This document shows, piece by piece, positions 1-6,402 of a stretch of DNA of 34,246 nucleotides. Made by a program: the position numbers and the translations under genes. Positions within the stretch are counted from its first letter, which is position 1; each line of letters begins with the position of its first letter. Under the pieces are notes generated by a model. The model saw only the letters and a program-made list of their open reading frames with translations. It ran no database searches and was not told the DNA's origin. Origin of the DNA: Chloroflexota bacterium (GTDB lineage: Bacteria > Chloroflexota > Anaerolineae > CG2-30-64-16); NCBI GenBank assembly GCA_026389845.1, contig JAPLHB010000076.1:1-34246 (forward strand), in the 5' to 3' direction.

Positions 1-1
1 C

Positions 2-577
2 CCCGGCACGGTGCTGGCGGGCTATCTGCTCTACAAGCTGGGCGTGGACATCGAGTTCAAGATTTCGGTGTTCATGGGCAACGACAACCCCTACGCCACG
101 CTCTGGACGCTGATCGGCGCCAAGCTCTTCTCCCGCGACGACGGCACGTGCCCGCTGATTGGCTTCAACCTGAGCAACTCGGTGAACAACCAAACCATCG
201 AAATCACCGCGGAGGTGCGCAGGGCGCTCGGATTCGAGGACGTGGTGCGAATCGAGCATCACATCACCGAGACGTACCGGAGCATCGTCCTCCAGCCCTA
301 CAACCGGCGGGATGAGCTGCTGCAGCTCGCGGATCACGTCGCCAACATCTCGGCCAAGCACGAGGGCGGCGATCCCGACGTGGACGCAGCCCGACCCCGC
401 CCGTCCGACATCCTGGACTACTTCCGGGCGAAGGAAGATATCGAGGCCGCGGGCGACATGCCCCATCTGCTGCGCAACTATTTGGACAAGCACGACGCGG
501 TCAACCGGACCGCGCGGGCGCTGACGGAGCAGGGGTTGAGCTTTGTCGCGGCGCGGGAGCTGCATCATCGGAAGTGA
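2..577 (+). CDS. Unrecognised protein, C-terminal part (5' end outside window)
   Basis: The frame is open from the first bases of the window, so the visible 191 or so residues are probably the C-terminal part of a longer protein; the GTG at 11 has no convincing ribosome binding site and is unlikely to be the start. I do not recognise the family. The chain looks soluble and alpha/beta, with a conserved-looking stretch around 'GFNLSNSVNNQTIEI' and a later 'NISAKHEGGDP'. The last 60 residues are helical and charged. No membrane segment or metal-binding Cys cluster is visible. An octamer repeat array starts within a few bases of its stop. Its frame and codon use match the surrounding GC-rich genes, so it is very likely a real gene, but no function can be assigned. 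Confidence 0.6.
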   Translation, partial: PGTVLAGYLLYKLGVDIEFKISVFMGNDNPYATLWTLIGAKLFSRDDGTCPLIGFNLSNSVNNQTIEITAEVRRALGFEDVVRIEHHITETYRSIVLQPYNRRDELLQLADHVANISAKHEGGDPDVDAARPRPSDILDYFRAKEDIEAAGDMPHLLRNYLDKHDAVNRTARALTEQGLSFVAARELHHRK

Positions 578-580
578 CGG

Positions 581-628
581 GTGACACGGTGACACGGGGA
601 GGTGGTGAAAGGGTGACAGGGTGGGTGA
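581..628 (+). repeat. Octamer tandem array, GTGACACG type
   Basis: Six 8-bp units in strict phase start at 581, 589, 597, 605, 613 and 621. The sequences run GTGACACG, GTGACACG, GGGAGGTG, GTGAAAGG, GTGACAGG, GTGGGTGA. The array begins 3 bp after the stop of the preceding gene. A related array in the opposite orientation lies at 1681-1720, so the two bracket the toxin-antitoxin region. Confidence 0.7.
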
Positions 629-676
629 GGTTATCGCTCACCCTGTTGTCTTTGCGACACCTGCTTTGAGCAACCC

Positions 677-705
677 TTTACAAATCCTGCAACGACTGGT
701 AGAAT
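677..705 (+). promoter_or_regulatory. Predicted sigma70-type promoter of the toxin-antitoxin operon
   Basis: TTTACA (677-682) and TAGAAT (700-705) are separated by 17 bp, and a TGG extension precedes the -10 (TG at 697-698). Transcription would begin near 712, about 30 nt before the antitoxin ATG at 744. This is a match by eye to the consensus. Confidence 0.55.
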
Positions 706-743
706 CCCAGGCGAAGAAAGAACGTGCGGGGGAGGACAGCGCA

Positions 744-986
744 ATGCAAACAATTACACTGGAAGTGCCCGAGGCGCAAATCATCCGGTGGGTGGGTCAA
801 CTTTCGCCCGTGGCTAAACGCGACGTGTTGAAGCTACTTGTCCCCAGGCTGGATGAAGCCGAATCATTGGTAGATTACGGCGAGCAACGCATGCGCGAGC
901 TATCTGCCCGGCGTGGGCTGAACTGGGATCGTCTGCCAGAAGATGAACGCGAACAGTTGGTTGACGCCCTGCTTCACGAGGCTTAA
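744..986 (+). CDS. Putative antitoxin of a PIN-domain toxin-antitoxin pair
   Basis: An 80-residue acidic, helix-rich protein immediately upstream of a PIN toxin. I chose the ATG at 744 because GGAGG (731-735) lies 8 bp before it; the frame stays open further upstream, but no comparable signal precedes an earlier start there. The first residues (MQTITLEVPEAQIIRWVGQL) look like a short beta strand plus helix. The rest (VAKRDVLKLLVP, then a charged tail with RMRELSARRGLNWDRLPEDE) resembles the unstructured, toxin-wrapping tails of small antitoxins. No classical DNA-binding family could be named with certainty. The role is inferred mainly from the gene pair: the stop is 2 bp before the toxin GTG, so the two are probably translationally coupled. 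Confidence 0.65.
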   Translation: MQTITLEVPEAQIIRWVGQLSPVAKRDVLKLLVPRLDEAESLVDYGEQRMRELSARRGLNWDRLPEDEREQLVDALLHEA

Positions 987-988
987 CC

Positions 989-1393
989 GTGCCGGAACGC
1001 GTCGTCTTCGACACCAACATCTGGATCTCCGGCCTCCTCTGGCGGGGAAAACCGTACCGGTGCCTGCTACTCGCGCGCGGCAAAGTGGTCGAGGCAGTAT
1101 ACTGCCAGCCGATGGCAGGTGAGCTTTCACAGAAGCTTCGAACCACCTTCGAGTTCTCGGAAAACCGCATCGAAGCCGTCATGTATGACTTGCGCCGGAC
1201 GTGTACCCAGGTCAAGATCAGCGGCGAATTGCACGTGGTGGCCGATGATCCAGACGATGACAAATTCGTTGAGTGCGCAGTGGTCGCCGGCGCCAAGCTG
1301 ATTGTCTCCGGCGACGGCCATCTGCTCAAACTCGGTCAGTACAGGGAGATCCAGATCGTCAGCGCATCCCAATTTCTGGAACGCATGAGATGA
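989..1393 (+). CDS. PIN-domain ribonuclease toxin
   Basis: A 134-residue protein that is essentially one PIN domain of the 'putative toxin component, PIN family' group, a Mg-dependent endoribonuclease fold. The four acidic residues expected at the metal site are visible: D8 (in VVFDTNIWISGLL), E45 (in MAGELSQKL), D91 (in DPDDDKFVECA) and D109 (in IVSGDGHLL). The start is GTG at 989, 2 bp after the antitoxin stop, so coupled translation is likely. The last codons overlap the next gene in an ATGA arrangement. PIN toxins cleave specific RNAs when released from their antitoxin. The intact acidic quartet suggests the enzyme is active, though the target cannot be read from the sequence. Confidence 0.85.
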   Translation: MPERVVFDTNIWISGLLWRGKPYRCLLLARGKVVEAVYCQPMAGELSQKLRTTFEFSENRIEAVMYDLRRTCTQVKISGELHVVADDPDDDKFVECAVVAGAKLIVSGDGHLLKLGQYREIQIVSASQFLERMR

Positions 1394-1635
1394 ATGTGAT
1401 GTACGGATACCATTGCGAGTATTGTGATGGTATCGTGCGAGAACGCGTCGTAGAACGCGAGGCCTTCAAGCATCGCACGGGCTTCGTCATTCTGGAAAAC
1501 GTACCGGTCGGCGTGTGCGATACGTGCGGCTACCGGTACTACCACGCCAGCCTGCTGCGACAGGTAGAAGAAATCGCGGCCCGAAGAAGGCTGCCGGAGC
1601 GGATGGAATTGGTCCCAGTTGCCGTGTTTGCATAA
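1390..1635 (+). CDS. YgiT-type zinc-finger protein
   Basis: 81 residues starting at the ATG of an ATGA overlap with the PIN gene stop. Two CxxC pairs (HCEYCDG near residue 9, and VCDTCGYRYY near residue 40) form the zinc site typical of the YgiT/MqsA N-terminal family. After the second pair comes a helix with 'RQVEEIAARRRLPERMELVPV', the usual C-terminal end in stand-alone YgiT proteins. Such proteins are often found beside small toxins. The helix-turn-helix half of MqsA is absent, so DNA binding is uncertain. Its tight coupling to the PIN toxin makes it either a third component of that module or half of a second pair whose partner is missing. Confidence 0.8.
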   Translation: MNVMYGYHCEYCDGIVRERVVEREAFKHRTGFVILENVPVGVCDTCGYRYYHASLLRQVEEIAARRRLPERMELVPVAVFA

Positions 1636-1680
1636 ACCACCGACCTGCAGCTATCCGGTTTTGTGACATGTCGCCCAGTT

Positions 1681-1720
1681 ACCTTGTCACCTTGTCACCT
1701 TGTCACCTTGTCACCGTGAC
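1681..1720 (+). repeat. Octamer tandem array, ACCTTGTC type
   Basis: Four perfect ACCTTGTC units (1681-1712) and a variant ACCGTGAC (1713-1720) occupy the space directly before the methyltransferase ATG at 1723. No Shine-Dalgarno sequence is visible for that gene. The reverse complement (GTGACAAG) is close to the units at 581-628. Confidence 0.8.
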
Positions 1721-1722
1721 CC

Positions 1723-4700
1723 ATGCCCGACCCCATCAAAGCCTACCTCAAACAAATCGAGACTGCCCGCGCGGCCGGCAATGCGACCGAGCACACGCAT
1801 CGGCCGGCGCTGAAGGCGCTGATTGAGGCGTTGGTCCCCGGCGTCACCGCGATCAACGAGCCGCAGCGCATCGCGTGCGGCGCGCCCGATTTCGTCATCC
1901 AGCGCACAGACCTGACAGGTTTCGGAAACCTGTCAGGTCTCTTCACCATCGGCTACGTCGAGGCAAAGGACGTCGGCAAGTCGCTGGACGAGGCGGAGCG
2001 CTCCGAGCAGTTGACCAGTTATCGCCGCGCCCTGCCGAATCTGATCCTCACCGATTATCTGGAATTCCGCTGGTACGTGGACGGCGAGCGCCGCGCGGTC
2101 GCCCGGCTGGCTTCCCCACGCAAAGACCTTCGAGGTCTCGGAGACCTGTCAGGTCTGTTGAGCGATTTTCTCGCCCACCAGCCCGCGCCGATCGCCAGCC
2201 CGCAACTCCTGGCCGTGCGTATGGCCCGGCTGGCGCACCTGATCCGCGACATCATCGCGGCCGCATTCGAGGGGGGCCGCGCATCCAACCTGTTGACCGG
2301 TTGGCGACAAGCGTTCGCCCAGACGCTCATCGCCGACCTGGATCAGCCGGAGAAGACCGGCGAGTTTGCTGATATGCTGGCCCAAACGCTGGCCTATGGG
2401 CTGTTCGCCGCCCGCGTGATGGACACTTCTGCGGGTTTCACCCGCCAGGAAGCGCAACACCTGATCCCCAAGACCAACCCGTTCCTGCGCGACTTCTTCT
2501 ACCAGGTGACCGGGCCGCAAATGGACGATGAGCCGTTCGCCGGTTTCGTGGACGACCTGGCCGCGCTGCTGGCCGCCGCGGACATGAATACGATCCTGGC
2601 CGACTTCGGCAAGCGCACCGGGCAGGAAGACCCGGTGATGCACTTCTACGAGACCTTCCTGGCCGCCTACGATCCGAAGCTGCGCGAGACGCGGGGCGTC
2701 TACTACACGCCGACGCCGGTCGCCTCGTACATCGTTCGCTCGGTGGACGCCCTGCTGCGGACGCGCTTCAAGTGTCCGCAGGGGTTGGCCGACAGCACGC
2801 AGGTCGAGATAGACAACCCCGCGCCCGCGCCGCCGGGCAAGGGCGGGGTCAAGCCGCCGAAGAAGATCAAAGTCCACAAGGTGCTGCTGCTCGATCCGGC
2901 AACCGGCACCGCCACCTTCCCCTACGCGGTGGTTGACCACATCCGCGCCGGCTTCATGCAAAGCGGGAACGCGGGCCTTTGGTCGAGCTACGTGCGCGAG
3001 CATCTGCTGCCGCGGCTCTTCGGCTTCGAGCTGCTGATGGCCCCCTACGCGGTGGCGCATTTCAAGCTGGGGCTGCAACTGGCCGCCCTGGATCTGCCGG
3101 ACGGCCAGCGGAAGGCCTGGGCCTACGACTTCGTCGGCGACGAGCGGATCGGTGTCTATCTGACGAACACGCTGGAAGGGCCGCACGAGCACACCGGCCT
3201 GCCGCTCTTCACGCAATTCCTGGCGCGCGAGACCGACGCGGCCAACCGCATCAAACAAGACCTGCCCGTCCTGGTGATCCTGGGCAACCCGCCCTATTCC
3301 GGCCAGTCGGCCAACAAGGGCCCGTGGATTGACGGGCTGCTCAAGGGCCAACTGCCCGACGGCACGAAGACACCGAGCTATTATGAGCTGGACGGCCAGC
3401 CGTTGGGCGAACGACAACCGAAGTGGCTTCAGGACGATTACGTCAAGTTCATCCGCTGGGCGCAGTGGCGCATCGAGCGCACCGGGTCGGGCGTGTTGGC
3501 GTTCATCACCAACCACTCCTACCTGGACAACCCGACCTTCCGCGGGATGCGCCGGGCGTTGATGAACGCATTTACCGACATCTACATCCTCGATCTGCAC
3601 GGCAACGCCAAAAAACGAGAAGTTGCGCCCGACGGCGGCAAAGACGAGAACGTCTTCGACATTCAGCAGGGCGTGGCGATCGGCATTTTCGTCAAAGAGC
3701 CAGGCAAAGCGGGACCGGCGCAAGTCCACCATGCCGAGTTGTGGGGCACGCGAGAGGCGAAGTACACGCAACTGTTGACCGACGACGTAGAGACGACGCC
3801 GTGGCAGGAGCTTGCGCCGCAGGCGCCGTTCTATCTGTTCGTGCCGCAGAACACCGATTTGCTGGCGGAGTATCAACGGGGCTGGAAGGTGACGGACATC
3901 TTTCCGGTGAACTCCGTGGGCATCGTAACTGCCCGCGACGGCCTGACTATTCGGTGGAGCGCGGAAGATGTGTGGGATACGGTGCGCGACTTTACCAAGG
4001 TGTCCGCTGAGGAGGCGCGGCAAAGATACGCTTTGGGCGAGGACGCCCAAAGCTGGAAAGTCCACCTCGCTCAAGATGACATCCGCTTGAACGGCCCTGA
4101 CCAGAACAAGGTCGTTTCGATTCTGTACCGGCCTTTTGACACTCGTTTCACCTACTACACGGGACGTTCAAAGGGATTCATGGCGAGGCCACTTGCAGAA
4201 ACGATGCGCCACATGCTGGACGGGGAGAACCTGGGCTTGGTCATGCCCCGACGAGTTGAGGTGGTTGGCCCTTGGACACACGCGCTAGTAGCCAATCACA
4301 TGATCGATCATGTTGCTCTCTCACTCAAGACGATTGACTCATTGTTCGCCCTATACCTCCACTCTATTGAAGGCAGTGAAACCGGCGACCAGGCATCCTG
4401 GCTGAACACTGCGTCCTGGCCGCCCGACGCCCGCGGCCGTGTGCCCAACCTGGCGCCAGCGTTCGTCGCGGAGGTGGAGGCGCGGCTGGGGATGAAGTTT
4501 CAACCTTCTCAGACCTTCGAGGTCTCGGAGACCTCGAAGGTCTTGCCGGCGGCCTTCACCCCCGAAGACCTCTTCGGCTACATCTACGCCGTCTTCCACG
4601 CGCCCACCTACCGCAGCCGCTACGCCGAATTCCTCAAGATGGACTTCCCGCGCGTCCCGCTGACCGCGGATCGGGCGCTCTTCTGGCAATTGGCCGCGCT

Positions 4701-5088
4701 GGGCCGCGAGCTGGTCGCCCTGCACCTGCTCGATGCCGATGCCGCGCCGACCCTGCTCAGGCCGATCACGCGCTTCCCGGTGGCGGGCGATGGCACAGTG
4801 GAGAAGGGCCATCCGCGCTACGCCGAAGCGACCCGTCGCATCTACATCAGCCAGGATAACGTCAAAACCGGCAAACAAGGCCAATACGTCGCGGACGTGC
4901 CGCCGGAGGTGTGGGACTTCCAGGTCGGCGGCTACCAGGTGTGCCAAAAATGGCTCAAGGATCGTGCCGGCCGCCAGCTCACCTACGACGACCTGACGCA
5001 CTACAGCCGCATCGTGGTCAGCCTCAAGGAGACGCTTCGACTGATGGGAGAGATTGACGCGGCGATACCGGCGTGGCCGCTCGGCTAA
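1723..5088 (+). CDS. PD-(D/E)xK nuclease-N6-adenine DNA methyltransferase, type ISP/IIG-like
   Basis: A 1121-residue single-chain restriction-modification protein. The N-terminus carries a PD-(D/E)xK site: D56 (APDFVIQ) and E80-A-K82 (GYVEAKDVG). The central methyltransferase has motif I at about 387-395 (LLLDPATGT, D391) and motif IV N522-P-P-Y525, which indicates amino-methylation of adenine. The C-terminal half, with 'KVVSILYRPFDTRFTYYTG' and 'EVWDFQVGGYQVCQKWLKDR', matches the specificity region of type ISP enzymes such as LlaBIII. Type ISP proteins usually have a helicase between nuclease and methylase; no room or Walker motif for one is seen, so the layout resembles type IIG. Three 33-bp palindromic elements lie inside the frame and keep it open. 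No separate specificity subunit is nearby. Function is well supported; the cleavage mode is inferred. Confidence 0.88.
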   Translation: MPDPIKAYLKQIETARAAGNATEHTHRPALKALIEALVPGVTAINEPQRIACGAPDFVIQRTDLTGFGNLSGLFTIGYVEAKDVGKSLDEAERSEQLTSYRRALPNLILTDYLEFRWYVDGERRAVARLASPRKDLRGLGDLSGLLSDFLAHQPAPIASPQLLAVRMARLAHLIRDIIAAAFEGGRASNLLTGWRQAFAQTLIADLDQPEKTGEFADMLAQTLAYGLFAARVMDTSAGFTRQEAQHLIPKTNPFLRDFFYQVTGPQMDDEPFAGFVDDLAALLAAADMNTILADFGKRTGQEDPVMHFYETFLAAYDPKLRETRGVYYTPTPVASYIVRSVDALLRTRFKCPQGLADSTQVEIDNPAPAPPGKGGVKPPKKIKVHKVLLLDPATGTATFPYAVVDHIRAGFMQSGNAGLWSSYVREHLLPRLFGFELLMAPYAVAHFKLGLQLAALDLPDGQRKAWAYDFVGDERIGVYLTNTLEGPHEHTGLPLFTQFLARETDAANRIKQDLPVLVILGNPPYSGQSANKGPWIDGLLKGQLPDGTKTPSYYELDGQPLGERQPKWLQDDYVKFIRWAQWRIERTGSGVLAFITNHSYLDNPTFRGMRRALMNAFTDIYILDLHGNAKKREVAPDGGKDENVFDIQQGVAIGIFVKEPGKAGPAQVHHAELWGTREAKYTQLLTDDVETTPWQELAPQAPFYLFVPQNTDLLAEYQRGWKVTDIFPVNSVGIVTARDGLTIRWSAEDVWDTVRDFTKVSAEEARQRYALGEDAQSWKVHLAQDDIRLNGPDQNKVVSILYRPFDTRFTYYTGRSKGFMARPLAETMRHMLDGENLGLVMPRRVEVVGPWTHALVANHMIDHVALSLKTIDSLFALYLHSIEGSETGDQASWLNTASWPPDARGRVPNLAPAFVAEVEARLGMKFQPSQTFEVSETSKVLPAAFTPEDLFGYIYAVFHAPTYRSRYAEFLKMDFPRVPLTADRALFWQLAALGRELVALHLLDADAAPTLLRPITRFPVAGDGTVEKGHPRYAEATRRIYISQDNVKTGKQGQYVADVPPEVWDFQVGGYQVCQKWLKDRAGRQLTYDDLTHYSRIVVSLKETLRLMGEIDAAIPAWPLG
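1908..1940 (+). repeat. 33-bp palindromic element in coding sequence, copy A
   Basis: Perfect 15-bp inverted arms (AGACCTGACAGGTTT at 1908-1922 and its complement at 1926-1940) around a CGG centre. It lies inside the methyltransferase gene between nuclease residues D56 and E80 and adds roughly residues 62-73 (DLTGFGNLSGL). Its length is a multiple of three, so the frame is kept. Confidence 0.85.
2124..2156 (+). repeat. 33-bp palindromic element in coding sequence, copy B (hybrid)
   Basis: Same 15+CGG+15 layout. The left arm AGACCTTCGAGGTCT matches copy C, while the right arm AGACCTGTCAGGTCT resembles copy A, so the two arms mismatch only at their three central bases. It is read in the same frame as copy A and encodes KDLRGLGDLSGL. 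Confidence 0.8.
4511..4543 (+). repeat. 33-bp palindromic element in coding sequence, copy C
   Basis: Perfect 15-bp arms (AGACCTTCGAGGTCT at 4511-4525 and its complement at 4529-4543) around CGG. It is read in a different frame from copies A and B, giving TFEVSETSKVL, and still introduces no stop. Confidence 0.85.
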
Positions 5089-5095
5089 CTTGTGT

Positions 5096-5131
5096 CACGT
5101 GCCAGGCACTTTCCGAAGTGCCTGGCACGTG
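5096..5131 (+). repeat. Intergenic palindrome, GTGCCAGGCAC type, copy 1
   Basis: Sixteen-base perfect arms (5096-5111 and 5116-5131) with a 4-nt TCCG loop, starting 8 bp after the methyltransferase stop. The same core recurs at 23550-23582. As RNA it would form a very stable hairpin; no T-run follows, so a terminator function is uncertain. Confidence 0.8.
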
Positions 5132-5154
5132 CGATCACTTATCAGGAGTTCTTC

Positions 5155-6300
5155 TTGATCCGCAACCACAAAACCATCACCGCCTCGTCCTTCGGCGCCA
5201 TGTTTTTCCTGGGCGTGGGCGCGTCGCTCATCGGCGCGGCCGCGCGCAACCTCGGGCTGACCGCGTCGCAGATCGGCCTGCTGATCGCCGCGCAAAACGT
5301 GGGGTTCATGCTCTCCGTTTTCGTAGCCGGCGCGCTCGCGGATACGCACTCGAAGCCGCGGATTCTGTGCATCGGCAGCCTGATTCTTGCAGGCTCATTC
5401 TTCACCTTCTACCTCAGCCCGGCGTTCGGGGTCAACCTGGCCGTCATGTTCCTCTCGGGCGCCGGCATCGGGACTTACGAAGGGGTGGCGGATGCGCTGC
5501 TGCTCGACCTGCACGAGGCACGCGCCGGGCTCTTCATCAACGTCAATCACTTCTTCGTCACGATCGGCGGGCTACTGATCTCCCTCTACCTGATCTTCCT
5601 GGCGCTGAACTGGCGCACGTCGGTCGTTCAGTCGGGGATCGTCGTCCTGCTGCTGGCGGTCATCTTCGGGCTGACGCGGCTGCCGAAGGCGGCGCGGTCA
5701 CAAGCCAGTTATCAGGAGAAGCTGCGCATCCTGGCAAGCGAAAAGATCGTCGCGCTGCTCTTCATCGTCGCGGTGCTGATCGTCGGGGTCGAGATGGGTT
5801 CGATCGGCATCCTCTCCACCTTCCTGGCCGAGGTGCGCGGATTCGGGGCCACCGCAGCCAAGCTCGGGCTGGTCGTCTTCCTCGGCGGGATGGCCGCGGG
5901 CCGGCTGGTCATCGGGTTCCTCGTTACCCTCAAGCAGGTCTTGCGCTACATCACGGCGTTGCTGGGGCTGGCCGTGCCGTGTTTCGCCGTGTTTTTCTTC
6001 GTTGACCTCGGCGTCTTCAGCTACATCGCCGCGTTCCTGGCCGGCATGACCCTCTCGGCGCTGCTCCCGCTCGTGCTGACCTTCGCCGGCTCACTCTACA
6101 AGGAGATGTCGGGCACGGTCTTGGGCACGATCAAGGTCGCTATTCCGCTGGGCGGCATCGTGACGCCGCTCGCCCTGTCGCTGCTCGCCGGAGGCCTCTC
6201 GTTGCAGGCGTCGCTGGCCGTGTTCCCGCTGTCGTTCCTGGCGGGCTTTCTGATCTTGCTGTGGGTGATGCGGCTGGCGGACGCCAGGGAACGAGCCTGA
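5155..6300 (+). CDS. MFS transporter
   Basis: A 381-residue major facilitator protein with about twelve hydrophobic segments. I place the start at TTG 5155 because AGGAG (5144-5148) lies 6 bp upstream. The frame is open back to GTG 5092, but that extension would translate the palindrome at 5096-5131 and has no ribosome binding site. After TM1, the stretch 'GAAARNLGLTASQIGLLIAAQNVGFMLSVFVAGALADTHSKPR' contains the family's TM2-TM3 loop signature in the form GALADTHSKPR. Substrate cannot be told. It stands alone between the restriction gene and the sensor kinase; its stop is inside the first of two 51-bp repeats. A role as exporter or sugar permease is equally possible. Confidence 0.8.
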   Translation: MIRNHKTITASSFGAMFFLGVGASLIGAAARNLGLTASQIGLLIAAQNVGFMLSVFVAGALADTHSKPRILCIGSLILAGSFFTFYLSPAFGVNLAVMFLSGAGIGTYEGVADALLLDLHEARAGLFINVNHFFVTIGGLLISLYLIFLALNWRTSVVQSGIVVLLLAVIFGLTRLPKAARSQASYQEKLRILASEKIVALLFIVAVLIVGVEMGSIGILSTFLAEVRGFGATAAKLGLVVFLGGMAAGRLVIGFLVTLKQVLRYITALLGLAVPCFAVFFFVDLGVFSYIAAFLAGMTLSALLPLVLTFAGSLYKEMSGTVLGTIKVAIPLGGIVTPLALSLLAGGLSLQASLAVFPLSFLAGFLILLWVMRLADARERA

Positions 6301-6397
6301 AGGGGTAACGCAAGCTGGCAGCTTGCGCCACATTAGCATCCTGAGGCCTGAAGGGGTAACGCAAGCTGCCAGCTTGCGCCACATTAGCAGCCTGAGG
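6296..6397 (+). repeat. Two tandem 51-bp repeats, each with a perfect palindrome
   Basis: Copies at 6296-6346 and 6347-6397 are nearly identical. Each holds a palindrome with 8-bp arms, GCAAGCTG and CAGCTTGC, around one base (6310-6326 with G, 6361-6377 with C). The first copy includes the MFS stop codon, and the second ends 5 bp before the kinase ATG, so together they form the whole intergenic region. Confidence 0.85.
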
Positions 6398-6402
6398 GAA
6401 AC

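Noticed and set aside
1273..1389. Longer N-terminus for the YgiT-type protein
   Set aside because: The extension would lie inside the PIN gene in another frame; the ATGA overlap at 1390 gives the family-length protein.
2149..4074. Long open frame of about 640 codons on the minus strand
   Set aside because: It lies antisense to the methyltransferase, has no family motif, and is explained by GC-rich third-position bias; the + frame has all the enzyme motifs.
5096..5131. Rho-independent terminator
   Set aside because: The hairpin is strong, but no T-run follows and the same element occurs elsewhere as a repeat.
5092..5154. N-terminal extension of the MFS transporter from GTG 5092
   Set aside because: It would translate a palindromic repeat and has no ribosome binding site; TTG 5155 has AGGAG at the right distance.
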